Positions 55,739-64,000 of a stretch of DNA of 64,000 nt are shown here, one piece after another. The stretch's first letter is position 1. Each line of letters begins with the position of its first letter. Origin of the DNA: Legionella taurinensis. GTDB taxonomy: Bacteria; Pseudomonadota; Gammaproteobacteria; Legionellales; Legionellaceae. The stretch covers positions 744,001 to 808,000 of the forward strand of contig NZ_UGOZ01000001.1 in the NCBI RefSeq assembly GCF_900452865.1, read 5' to 3'. The translations under genes and the position numbers were made by a program. The notes below the pieces were generated by a model, which saw only the letters and a program-made list of their open reading frames with translations, ran no database searches and was not told the DNA's origin.

Positions 55739-57310
55739 ATGTATATGCTAGTTAATTCTTTGGACGAAAATAAAGTAAATGAACTGAATTTAAAACTGAC
55801 CCTCTACGAAAAAATAATACAAAGGCAGTCGGATGAAATTCAGACACTCAGCTCGGAATTGCATGAAGTAAAAGGCATAGCTAAAGAAGCGCAGGCATTT
55901 AATCCCTGTGGGTTTTTGGTCTTTGATCGTTCGTTTGTTATTCATGAAATTAATGTGCAAACCACCGTACTGCTGGGTCGAGAGGCCAATGGCCTGGTAG
56001 GGAAATCATTTCTTAATTTTTTAAGTGAGAATTCCGCTGCCAAATTGATGAGGTGCGTCGAGGTTTTTCTGGAAGAAAAATACAGCCGAAAATACGAGCT
56101 TGAAATTTTTTCGGCTAAGGGAATTAAATACGTGCAGTTGCAATTTATTCTTTGCCGAAAGCAGCTCATTCACGGCTACTTATTTGATGTCACGAAGGAA
56201 AAACTGCATGAATTAAAACTCATGGAGCTAGAGAAATCGGTTAATTCCCTCAATAGTATTTATCAAAACATAAGCAGCGCGATTGCTCTCCTGGATAAGG
56301 ATTTTTATTTGCAAACCTTAAATCAGGCTTTCGCGATGGCCTTTTCAAGAATTTTTTCATGCAGAATCAAGGTAAATGATAACCTCATGAGGGTTCTGGC
56401 TGATTTTCCTGAGCTGAAAAATAAAGTCGTTGCGGCCTGTTCACAGGCGGCTCGCGGCCACAGGAATTTTATTCTGGTTGAAAATAAAACGCATAAAGCC
56501 GATGCCTATTACTGCTATGAATTTCATTTTTTCCTGCCTGACAAATCAACCCATAAAAATGAAATTATTTTTAAGATAAGCGATTTAAGCCATGCCCGGT
56601 TAAAAGATTACCAGGACGGCAAACAACGGGCTGAAATTGAACGTGTCAGTCGTTTCAATCTCATTGGCGAATTAACGTCTGCACTGGCCCACGAGATTAA
56701 CCAGCCATTGACAGCCATCAAAGCCTACACTCGCAGCTGCTTAAAAAAAGTAAAGGACAGTGAGGAACATCCGCTTGAATTTCCGCTTAAACAAATTGAA
56801 CGCCAGGCAGAACATGCCGGAGAAATTATTCATAAAATGCGAAATTTTAAAGAGGGTGTGCTTTATCTTGAGCAAACGAACATTAATTATTTAATCCGCA
56901 AGACCATTGGCTTTTTATACCATGATTTAGCCCGGTTAAAATTCAACTTTAATTTTTTGAGTAACATACCCAGTACCATGGTGGATCGGGTTAAAATCAT
57001 GCAGGTGATTTTAAATCTGGGCCGTAACAGCATTGAAGCGTTGAAAGGGGCTGATGTCGAGAATCCTGAAATCACGTTAGCCACTCATTTAACCAACGAT
57101 CATATTGTGGTGTATTTTCAGGACAATGGCCCGGGTATTCCACCCGAAATCCAGGATAAGATTCTTCATTCCTACTTCACCACCAAACCACAAGGCACAG
57201 GGCTGGGTCTGTCCATTTGCCGGACCATCATCATGGCCCATGGCGGGGTTTTATCGGTACACAAAGTCGCGCAGGGCGCGTGCTTCGTATTCACGCTGCC
57301 TGTGACGTAA
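55739..57310 (+). CDS. PAS sensor histidine kinase (FixL/NtrB-like)
   Basis: The product is 523 residues, cytosolic. After a short coiled coil there are two PAS-like domains (~45-160 and ~165-290). HisKA carries the phospho-His near residue 318 in ALAHEINQPLTAIKAY, the HEINQPL form typical of FixL/DctB-type kinases. The ATPase domain has NLGRNSIEAL, VYFQDNGPGIPPE and GTGLGLSICRTI. No receiver is attached, so a partner regulator must be elsewhere. ATG 55745 is better placed relative to AAGG than 55739. Third in the CheB cluster. Confidence 0.9.
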   Translation: MYMLVNSLDENKVNELNLKLTLYEKIIQRQSDEIQTLSSELHEVKGIAKEAQAFNPCGFLVFDRSFVIHEINVQTTVLLGREANGLVGKSFLNFLSENSAAKLMRCVEVFLEEKYSRKYELEIFSAKGIKYVQLQFILCRKQLIHGYLFDVTKEKLHELKLMELEKSVNSLNSIYQNISSAIALLDKDFYLQTLNQAFAMAFSRIFSCRIKVNDNLMRVLADFPELKNKVVAACSQAARGHRNFILVENKTHKADAYYCYEFHFFLPDKSTHKNEIIFKISDLSHARLKDYQDGKQRAEIERVSRFNLIGELTSALAHEINQPLTAIKAYTRSCLKKVKDSEEHPLEFPLKQIERQAEHAGEIIHKMRNFKEGVLYLEQTNINYLIRKTIGFLYHDLARLKFNFNFLSNIPSTMVDRVKIMQVILNLGRNSIEALKGADVENPEITLATHLTNDHIVVYFQDNGPGIPPEIQDKILHSYFTTKPQGTGLGLSICRTIIMAHGGVLSVHKVAQGACFVFTLPVT

Positions 57311-57354
57311 ATAATAAAAAAAGAGTTCCAAATAAAGCGACCATATGATTCAAT

Positions 57355-58485
57355 ATGGTAAATAAATCGCCATGTTTTCTCGCTGTGAAATACAATCAGA
57401 CGCTCAAAAATCGCGGTGCGATCAGCAATCCCGAAGGTCGTTTTGAAAAAACAGTTTCCGAGCGGTTTGATGATGGTTGGGATTTGGAAGAGGAGCGGTT
57501 GCCGCCGCTTGAAACCCTGTTGATACCGGAGACCTCCAAAAGCATCATTACCCACAATGATTCACCCGACCTGAGGTTTAATCAATCCATTAATCCTTAT
57601 CGCGGCTGTGAGCACGGCTGTATTTATTGCTATGCCCGTCCCAGCCATGCGTACATGAACTTCTCGCCAGGGATCGATTTTGAAACCAAAATCGTTTATA
57701 AAAAGGACGCAGCCACGCTGCTTAAAAACGCCCTTAATGCACCGCGATACCGGTGTGAGACTCTGGTCTTAGGCGCCAATACCGACCCTTATCAGCCGGC
57801 AGAGTCGAAATTAACCATTACCCGCCGTATTCTTGAGGTGTTGCTTGATCACCGTCATCCAGTGGTGATTATTACCAAAAATGCCATGATTGAACGTGAC
57901 TTGGATCTTTTATCGGAAATGGCTCGTCTGAATCTGGTGAAAGTCGCTGTCAGTGTCACCTCATTATCCCCCCAATTAAAACACATCATGGAGCCGCGTA
58001 CGTCAGCGCCGTCAGGAAGGCTTCGCGCCATCCGCCAGTTGACTGAGCGAGGTATTCCGGTGCAGGCCATGGTGGCGCCGGTTATTCCGATGATCAATGA
58101 CATGGAACTGGAACAGATCCTTAACGCGGTAAGCGATGCCGGCGCTCGTTACGCCAGTTACGTGCTTGTCCGTCTCCCCTATGAAGTGAAAATCCTGTTT
58201 CGTGAATGGCTGACTGAGCATTTTCCCGACAGGGCTGACCATGTGATGAGCCTGATTAACCAGATGCGCGGCGGCAAGGATTACGATGCGACATTCGGCA
58301 AACGCATGCGCGGGGAGGGGGAGTACGCGAAATTACTGCAAACCCGCTTTCGTCTGGCCTGTAAACGCTATCAGTTAAATTGCCAGCCTGCATCGGAACT
58401 GGCCCTGCATCACTTTAGAAAACGGCCTGAAAAGGAAGGCCCGCACCAATTGACCCTCTGGGATGAGTATTGGGGGGGCGAATAG
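57355..58485 (+). CDS. Radical SAM protein (PA0069/SplB-like family)
   Basis: The product is 376 residues. GAISNPEGRFE begins the conserved domain; NPYRGCEHGCIYCYARPSH holds the CxxxCxxC cluster ligands that bind the 4Fe-4S centre. ETLVLGANTDPYQPAES, VSVTSLSPQLKHIMEPR and GIPVQAMVAPVIPMIND follow in the expected order for PA0069-type proteins, related to spore photoproduct lyase. The reaction is unknown. It lies 44 bases after the kinase gene. Confidence 0.9.
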   Translation: MVNKSPCFLAVKYNQTLKNRGAISNPEGRFEKTVSERFDDGWDLEEERLPPLETLLIPETSKSIITHNDSPDLRFNQSINPYRGCEHGCIYCYARPSHAYMNFSPGIDFETKIVYKKDAATLLKNALNAPRYRCETLVLGANTDPYQPAESKLTITRRILEVLLDHRHPVVIITKNAMIERDLDLLSEMARLNLVKVAVSVTSLSPQLKHIMEPRTSAPSGRLRAIRQLTERGIPVQAMVAPVIPMINDMELEQILNAVSDAGARYASYVLVRLPYEVKILFREWLTEHFPDRADHVMSLINQMRGGKDYDATFGKRMRGEGEYAKLLQTRFRLACKRYQLNCQPASELALHHFRKRPEKEGPHQLTLWDEYWGGE

Positions 58486-58545
58486 CCATTCATTTTTCGT
58501 CCGTAATTTCATAAGATAGGAAATCAATCATGGAAAGGAAAGGTG

Positions 58546-58944
58546 ATGGCTAAACAACCTAAACGACGGAAAAAGAAGGGGAACACTGATTTTGCCACGT
58601 TTGCAGAAAAAGTATCCGTGGCGGTGGGTACCTCTTGGTGTTTCTTATTGGCGTTAAGCTTTGTGTTGCTCTGGGTGGTGACAGGCCCTCTGTTTCATTT
58701 TTCCGAAGGATGGCAATTAGTCATCAATACCGGCACAACCATTGTGACTTTCCTGATGGTTTTTTTAATTCAGAACACTCAGAACCGCGAAACCAAAATA
58801 ATCAATTTGAAGCTCGATGAGTTAATCAAATCCCATAAGGGGGCAAGCAATACCTCGATTGATCTGAATAAACTCAGTGATGAGGAATTAAAATCGCTCG
58901 AAAAGCATTACCATACCTTATGTAATAAACGAACCGGGCAATGA
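58546..58944 (+). CDS. Low-affinity iron permease family protein
   Basis: The product is 132 residues. A basic start (KQPKRRKKKG) leads to two membrane helices (SWCFLLALSFVLLWVVTG; LVINTGTTIVTFLMVFLIQ) and the hallmark NTQNRETKIINLKLDELI. The family (PF04120) was named from yeast Fet4 similarity; transport activity in bacteria is not established. ATG 58546 has AGGA 6 bases upstream. Confidence 0.88.
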   Translation: MAKQPKRRKKKGNTDFATFAEKVSVAVGTSWCFLLALSFVLLWVVTGPLFHFSEGWQLVINTGTTIVTFLMVFLIQNTQNRETKIINLKLDELIKSHKGASNTSIDLNKLSDEELKSLEKHYHTLCNKRTGQ

Positions 58945-58947
58945 TGG

Positions 58948-58975
58948 GCAAAAGCCTGATGTATCAGGCTTTTGC
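58948..58975. terminator. Bidirectional terminator
   Basis: GCAAAAGCCTGAT / ATCAGGCTTTTGC, a perfect 13-bp inverted repeat with a 2-base centre, lies between the convergent iron-permease-family and HAD-like genes. The A4 and T4 arms give T-runs on both strands. Confidence 0.75.
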
Positions 58976-58990
58976 AGTGGGGAGGCTTTA

Positions 58991-59857
58991 TTACTTCGGT
59001 CCTGGGGCGGACAGGGTGGTTGTGTCAATGTCGCGGTGTTTTGACGGTTTATGCGAAAAGAAAAGGCAGGAAGAAATGGTTTCGACTGTGTCGTCGTCAT
59101 CCGCATGCGTCGGGGGTGACAGGGTTTTAACCTGAGGGTAGATGGCGGAGGATACCGATTGCACAAAATCAGGCAGCCCGTTTGAAAACAAAGCCAGCCG
59201 CTCAAGGTTCATGTCCATGATGGCGGCTAAACGGAGGTAGCCCGGAAGGGCAGTAATGGAGTCATTGCTGTCCAATGCTATGTCCAGTTCATACATTTCA
59301 CCATCATACAGTCTGATGTGTAGTTGAATGCCGGAGGGAATAAAATTGCGATAATTCCCAAACACTTGTTCAATTTGATCGATGTCTTCACGACGTCCTG
59401 TCCATACCTCAAAAACAATCGCCTCATCCGGATTATCCTGTGCTGCTTTGTAGAGTTGCGCAAAAAGCAGGGGGATAATGGAATGACCAGCCTTTCCCTC
59501 GGCGGGCTGCGGGATGCTGAAGGTGTTGTCAATCAGGCTTTTGATGGTGCGATGAAACGATTCTCCAGGCTGACGCTCCTTGAGGATGTCGTCCATTAAC
59601 AAAGGGTCTGGCCTGGCACCCAGGGCCTTGCTGATTGCCAGCGCTGCCGGGCAATGGCTGGGGTTAAAATCACGTCGCGTCGAGCCAATGAAGACGTTCG
59701 TTTGAGTAAAAGCCTTGCCTTCTTTTTTTAATTGTTTAAGAAGCATTTTATTGGCGGATTGAACCGCTTTGCCGATGCCTTGTTTGGAAACACGCTCTAA
59801 ATACCTCGTATTCAATAAACAGCCATCAAAAGCAAAAGATAAATACCGTATCGTCAT
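58991..59857 (-). CDS. HAD-like protein with missing nucleophile (effector candidate)
   Basis: The product is 288 residues. The start RYLSFAFDGCLLNT resembles the HAD motif I hydrophobic-D-x-D-G, but the first, nucleophilic Asp is Ala9; D11 remains. SIIPLLFAQLYKAA and a later VWTGRREDIDQIEQVF match helices I associate with Legionella HAD-like proteins. The C-terminal ~70 residues hold an acidic THADDDDTVE block and a Ser/Thr tail. It may be a catalytically dead binding protein. The gene is convergent with the iron-permease-family gene and shares its terminator. Confidence 0.6.
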   Translation of the reverse strand: MTIRYLSFAFDGCLLNTRYLERVSKQGIGKAVQSANKMLLKQLKKEGKAFTQTNVFIGSTRRDFNPSHCPAALAISKALGARPDPLLMDDILKERQPGESFHRTIKSLIDNTFSIPQPAEGKAGHSIIPLLFAQLYKAAQDNPDEAIVFEVWTGRREDIDQIEQVFGNYRNFIPSGIQLHIRLYDGEMYELDIALDSNDSITALPGYLRLAAIMDMNLERLALFSNGLPDFVQSVSSAIYPQVKTLSPPTHADDDDTVETISSCLFFSHKPSKHRDIDTTTLSAPGPK

Positions 59858-60578
59858 TTTGCACCTTGGAATTTAAAATTAAGTCAGACTGGATTTTGAT
59901 CGTGAGAATAAGGCAGGCACAGTCACATTGACTTGCAATGACTGGCATTAAGAAGGTCTTAAAAACCGGATAACTTAAAATCTCTCAATACAATCCAGCG
60001 TAGATAAGAAATTTTTAATAAGTTACCAGTCCTCCGTTCGTTTACGCCCTTAAGGGATTTGTTAACGACTAGTTAATTGCAGATGAATAGATTACCTGAC
60101 TTAGATTAAGAAATTATTAATTTGTAAAAAAAATGTTAATTTCAACTGCGATCATGACGCGCTCGATAAGTTACCATAGAGGCGTTCTCTACCCTATTTT
60201 CAGGATGGGTTGGATTAAGTCAAACGTAATTAATTACTTGTCTTTGCGGCATAGGTACAACGTGGCATCGTGTCCACTCTCAAAATAGCCCTTCGCTGCA
60301 ATGGGCTTGTCAGCTTCTTTTTTGAACAGTTTAAAGTCATTGTCAGTTTTGGAGCTCCTTTACGATGACAGCGTGGTAAGGCGTTTAGGCTGGCGTTGAA
60401 CAAATCTCTCGTTTGTTTGCTTGGATTAACGCCATATGGAATATAATCATATAAGAAAATAATAAGGTAACCAGGCAAGAGGCAGTGGTTGGAAAAATAC
60501 AACACCTCCCTCAAGCCGCTCACGATCCTGTCAAATCATCTTTAAATCAGGGTCAGGTTATGAAAAAAGGACGGGTCA
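59858..60578. other. 721-base intergenic region upstream of the MaoC-Pta operon
   Basis: No intact gene is seen. It is AT-rich at 59950-60180. A minus-strand frame at 60234-60359 without a start codon reads like a protein tail (KLFKKEADKPIAAKGYFES..., ending LYLCRKDK) and may be a relic; AGGAG in its upstream part is notable. The promoter of the MaoC-Pta operon should lie in 60380-60560, but no strong -35/-10 pair stands out. Confidence 0.4.
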
Positions 60579-61985
60579 ATGGACAAGGAATTTCTGGAAA
60601 ACATCACCTTTGAGGAGCTCATGCCGGGCCAGCAGGCCAGTTTGAGCAGAACGCTGAATCCGAATGACATTGCCCTGTTTGCGGTGATGTCAGGGGATGT
60701 TAACCCGGCTCATCTCGATGCTGATTTTGCCAAAAGCGACATGTTTCGCGGCATCGTTGGCCATGGCATGTGGTCTGGCTCGCTCATTTCCGCCTTGCTT
60801 GGCACAGTCTTGCCAGGGCCGGGGACCATTTACCTTGAGCAGGATATCCAGTTTCGAAAGCCAGTCCGCTTAGGCGACACCGTCACCATTACCCTTACGG
60901 TACGGGATAAATTCCCGGCGAAATCCATTGTGACGCTGGATTGCCGAGGGGTAAACCAACGCGGGGAGACGGTGATTGAAGGATTAGCCACCGTGCTTGC
61001 ACCGACGAAAAAAATCCGCGTGGCCAAAGCGGATTTGCCGCATGTTGAAATTCATAACCATGACCGCTTTCAGGCCATTATCCAATCCTGCCAGACGATG
61101 GAGGCTGTGCGCACGGCGGTGGTTCATCCTGTCAAGGACACAGTGCTTGCCGCGGTAGCGGATGCCGTGAAAGCCGGCCTGATTACCCCTGTCCTCATCG
61201 GTCCAAAGGTTAAAATTCAGGACGCCGCCAGGCTGGCGGGGATTGATATCAGTCAATGGGAGTTGATTGATACACCGCACAGTGACGCTGCCGCGGGCAG
61301 AGCGGTGGAACTGGCCGCGGCGGGAAATGCCGATGCCATCATGAAAGGGTCGTTGAGTACTCACGAGTTATTAACCGCCGTTGTCCCAGCCAGCGCCAAC
61401 CTGCGAACCAAATACCGCATCAGTCATGCCTATGTCATGGATGTACCCTCCTACCATAAACCGCTCATTATCACCGATGCGGCTATCAATATCGCACCGA
61501 ATGCGCTCGAGAAGGCGGACATCTGTCAAAATGCAATTAGTCTTTGGCGGGTTTTATTTGGCGAGGCGGAAAAGCCCAAAGTGGCTATTTTAGCCGCCAT
61601 TGAGTCGGTTAATCCGATCATGCAGGCGACCGTGGATGCGGCCATCCTGTGCAAAATGGCGGATCGCGGCCAAATCGTGGATGGCATTCTGGATGGACCG
61701 CTGGCCTTTGATAATGCCATCAACAGGCAGGCCGCCGAAGAGAAGGGCATTGTCTCGCTGGTGGCGGGGGATGCCGATATTCTGCTCGCTCCCGACATTG
61801 ATTCAGGAAACATTCTGGCCAAACAGCTGACCTTCTTAGGGAATGCCGATGCGGGCGGTATTGTTTTGGGGGCGCGTGTTCCCATTATTTTAACCAGCCG
61901 TGCCGACTCCCTGCGCACCCGGCTTTTATCCTGCGCGTTGGCGGTTAAAATGGCCGCTGCCCGCAAAGCGGGGAAAATTAAATGA
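60579..61985 (+). CDS. Bifunctional MaoC-type enoyl-CoA hydratase / phosphate acetyltransferase
   Basis: The product is 468 residues. A MaoC hot-dog domain (~1-150) has DVNPAHLDADFA (hydratase 2 motif) and a following GHGMWSGSLIS. The phosphotransacetylase/butyryltransferase domain (~155-468) has AVADAVKAGLITPVLIGP, ADAIMKGSLSTHELL, ITDAAINIAPN and a closing GIVLGARVPIILTSRADS. It could hydrate enoyl-CoA and turn acyl-CoA into acyl phosphate. The next gene, acetate kinase, overlaps by 4 bases, so acyl phosphate would go on to carboxylic acid plus ATP. AGGA lies 7 bases before the ATG. Confidence 0.92.
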   Translation: MDKEFLENITFEELMPGQQASLSRTLNPNDIALFAVMSGDVNPAHLDADFAKSDMFRGIVGHGMWSGSLISALLGTVLPGPGTIYLEQDIQFRKPVRLGDTVTITLTVRDKFPAKSIVTLDCRGVNQRGETVIEGLATVLAPTKKIRVAKADLPHVEIHNHDRFQAIIQSCQTMEAVRTAVVHPVKDTVLAAVADAVKAGLITPVLIGPKVKIQDAARLAGIDISQWELIDTPHSDAAAGRAVELAAAGNADAIMKGSLSTHELLTAVVPASANLRTKYRISHAYVMDVPSYHKPLIITDAAINIAPNALEKADICQNAISLWRVLFGEAEKPKVAILAAIESVNPIMQATVDAAILCKMADRGQIVDGILDGPLAFDNAINRQAAEEKGIVSLVAGDADILLAPDIDSGNILAKQLTFLGNADAGGIVLGARVPIILTSRADSLRTRLLSCALAVKMAAARKAGKIK

Positions 61986-63109
61986 GCGACTCGATTTTAG
62001 TGATTAATACAGGGTCTTCGAGCATTAAATTTCAGGTATTCAACTGCAGGCCCGTGTTAAAATGCCTGCGCAAGGGTAAGATTGTTGATTTAGGCTTAAA
62101 CCCTTCCTTTATGGCCATGGATAGTGCAAATCAGGCACAGACTCTTGCCCTTCCGGCCGATTGCAATCACGAAGAGGCCTTGCATTTTCTCTTCCGTTGG
62201 TTTCAGGAGCAGAATCAGGGAGGGCCGATTAACACGGTGACGCATCGCATCGTCCATGGCGGTGAACGCTACACATCCAGTGTGGTGATCACGCCAGAAG
62301 TAATGGCTTATTTGCGGCAATTATGTCCTTTAGCCCCCTTACACCAGCCGCACAACCTGATGGCGGTCGATATTTTCAGCGCCTTTAAGCCGGAATTAGT
62401 GCAAATTGCCTGTTTTGATACCGCCTTTCACGCGGGGCATGATCCTTTATTGACGGCCTATGCGCTCCCGCAAACCCTTCGTGATCAGGGCATTCGTCGT
62501 TATGGTTTTCATGGTCTGTCCTACGAATGGCTGGCTCATTCATTGCGCCAGAACGAACCGGAGTTGATTAAAAAACGCCTGGTCGCCGCCCATCTGGGGA
62601 ATGGCGCCAGCCTGTGCGCCATGAACAATGGCTGCAGCGTGGATACCACCATGGGCATGACTGCGCTTGACGGCCTGCCCATGGGTACCCGGTGTGGGAG
62701 CCTGGATCCGGGTGCTGTCATTTACATGACCCGCGAGCTTCAACTCTCCCCGGATGAGGCCGAGTCTATTCTTTATTACGAGTCAGGGTTGCGGGGTTTA
62801 TCGCAATGGACCCAGGATGTTCGCCTCCTGCAGAACAGCGAAGACCCCCGGGCCCGATTTGCACTCGACTTTTTTTGCCTGCGGACTGCGCAATTTGCCG
62901 GCATGATGGCGGTGTCCCTGGGCGGCATCGATGGCCTGGTATTTACTGGGGGAATCGGAGAAAACGCAGAGACTGTCCGCGACCGTATTGTCCATTCCCT
63001 TGATTTTTTAAGACCCTTTGAAGTCCGCGTCATCGAGGCCAATGAAGAACACATGATGGCACTGCACACACTGACAGTGCTTGAAAATCAGAAGGAGGAA
63101 CGCACATGA
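61982..63109 (+). CDS. ackA: Acetate kinase
   Basis: The product is 375 residues. ASKHA features: ILVINTGSSSIKFQVF (phosphate 1), HRIVHGG, RRYGFHGLSYEW, VAAHLGNGASLCAM (phosphate 2), DTTMGMTALDGLPMGTRCGSLDPG and VFTGGIGENA (adenosine site). It moves phosphate between acetyl (or other acyl) phosphate and ADP. ATGA overlaps both the upstream and the downstream gene, so the three are translationally coupled. Confidence 0.93.
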   Translation: MSDSILVINTGSSSIKFQVFNCRPVLKCLRKGKIVDLGLNPSFMAMDSANQAQTLALPADCNHEEALHFLFRWFQEQNQGGPINTVTHRIVHGGERYTSSVVITPEVMAYLRQLCPLAPLHQPHNLMAVDIFSAFKPELVQIACFDTAFHAGHDPLLTAYALPQTLRDQGIRRYGFHGLSYEWLAHSLRQNEPELIKKRLVAAHLGNGASLCAMNNGCSVDTTMGMTALDGLPMGTRCGSLDPGAVIYMTRELQLSPDEAESILYYESGLRGLSQWTQDVRLLQNSEDPRARFALDFFCLRTAQFAGMMAVSLGGIDGLVFTGGIGENAETVRDRIVHSLDFLRPFEVRVIEANEEHMMALHTLTVLENQKEERT

Positions 63110-63860
63110 CCCATTTAAAAGGGCTGATTGTCGGCATAGCCAATAACGATTCCATTGCCTGGGGATGTGCGAAAGTCCTGCATGAGGCAGGCTGTGAACT
63201 TGCGATAACCTATCAGAATGAAAAAACCAGAGCCTACATCGAACCCCTGGTCAATGAAATTGCCTGCCCCATAGTCATGCCGCTGGATGTCAGGGAGGCG
63301 GATCAGATGGATGCCTTGTTTGAGCGCTCCAAACGCATTGGGGCCGTCTGGATTTCCTTATCCACGCGATTGCTTTTGCGCCGAAAAGCGATTTGCAGGG
63401 GCGTGTGGTGGATTGTTCCCGCGAAGGATTTATGGTCGCCATGGACATTTCCTGCCATTCATTCATTCGCTTGGCTAACGCGGCGGAACCCTTGATGAGT
63501 CATGGCGGAAGCCTTATCACCATGAGCTATTACGGATCAGAAAAAGTCGTGCAGAATTACAATGTGATGGGACCAGTGAAGGCGGCATTGGAAGCCACGG
63601 TGCGCTATCTGGCCATTGAACTTGGCAGTAAAAAAATAAGAGTCAATGCCATTTCCCCAGGACCGGTCAGTACCCGTGCAGCTTCAGGGCTTACTGATTT
63701 TGATGAACTCATGGAAAAAGCCGCGCAGAAAGCCCCGCTGCATCAACGAGTGACCATCGAAGCCATTGGTGAAATGGCGGCTTTTCTTGTGTCCGAAAAA
63801 GCACAAGCCATTACCGGTCAAATCCTCTATGTTGATGGCGGGTATAATATTCAGGATTAA
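63106..63860 (+). pseudogene. fabI: FabI-type enoyl-ACP reductase, frameshifted
   Basis: The first frame (63106-~63335) reads LKGLIVGIANNDSIAWGCAK, then leaves the family after FERSKRIG. From about 63339 the frame one base back reads WGRLDFLIHAIAFAPKSDLQ and continues with SCHSFIRLANAAEPLM, the catalytic Tyr-x6-Lys (NYNVMGPVKAALE), RVNAISPGPVSTRAAS and a closing ILYVDGGYNIQD at 63860. One missing base at 63324-63343, perhaps in the G4 run 63340-63343, accounts for it. FabI reduces enoyl-ACP in fatty acid elongation and is usually essential, so either another copy exists or the indel is an error. Confidence 0.85.
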
Positions 63861-63882
63861 GCCTGGATTTGGCGCGAGACGC

Positions 63883-64000
63883 TTATTTTCTGTTCAGCGG
63901 TTTGGCTTGACGGAAAAAATGGTTAAACAGAAAATAGAGTATCCCCATGCGGCTTAACGGCATGCTTTTCAGGCTTTTATTTTTTAAAAATGCAGCCAGA
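63883..64000 (-). CDS. 3' end of an unidentified gene (cut by window edge)
   Basis: The minus strand entering from 64000 is open in one frame for about 38 codons to a TAA at 63883. It reads LKNKSLKSMPLSRMGILYFLF and ends FFRQAKPLNRK. The composition is protein-like. Too little is present to name it. It is convergent with fabI, 22 bases apart. Confidence 0.45.
   Translation of the reverse strand, partial: LAAFLKNKSLKSMPLSRMGILYFLFNHFFRQAKPLNRK

Overview
The window looks like chromosomal DNA of a Legionella-type gammaproteobacterium, probably a non-pneumophila species. This rests on gene content: a stray IcmL/DotI-like protein; several large eukaryote-directed proteins of the kind secreted by Dot/Icm systems (SidE-type phosphodiesterase, Fic-like, kinase-like, MICAL-like flavoprotein, HAD-like); many GGDEF/PAS/receiver proteins; and a MaoC-phosphotransacetylase/acetate kinase/FabI cluster. 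No rRNA, tRNA or CRISPR was recognised.

Layout. 1-7010 is an accessory island. It has an IS3-family end, then three same-strand genes that look like a terpenoid pathway: a CrtC/lipocalin-GGPP-synthase fusion, a methyltransferase-like protein and a relative of mycobacterial tuberculosinol synthase (Rv3378c). A VIT1/CCC1 transporter follows, embedded in decayed gene relics. 7024-14459 holds putative effectors, one split by a -1 frameshift at a UUUAAAC site, and an inverted pair of REP-like palindromes. 14693-24929 is mostly housekeeping or accessory metabolism: diguanylate cyclase, fatty-acid desaturase, DUF3309, BUD32-like kinase, acetyltransferase, PhnA/YjdM, hydrolase, GH18 chitinase and kynureninase. 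25137-32540 is a run of three large effector candidates (Fic-like, SidE-type PDE, protein-kinase-like).

32747-41274 mixes transporters (MFS, TspO), a previously untracked 56-residue double-glycine leader peptide, a deaminase-like protein, DUF945, a coiled-coil protein, DUF72 and a MICAL-like flavoprotein. 41300-45988 is an overlapping three-gene signalling operon: MHYT hybrid kinase, CheY-like receiver and Hpt-REC-GGDEF protein. 46066-51569 includes a PQQ-type sugar dehydrogenase, a truncated CHASE3 sensor, an IcmL-like protein, ArgE and a PP2C phosphatase whose DGHGG motif has moved to the C-terminal side, which suggests circular permutation. 51697-57310 is a CheB / CheB-CheR-PAS / histidine kinase cluster.

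57355-64000 ends with a radical SAM protein, a small iron-permease-family protein, a HAD-like protein missing its nucleophile, and the MaoC-Pta / AckA / FabI operon, in which fabI carries a frameshift. The strongest leads are the terpenoid cluster, the permuted PP2C, the double-glycine peptide and the frameshift site. All functions come from motif reading by eye; no database search was run.
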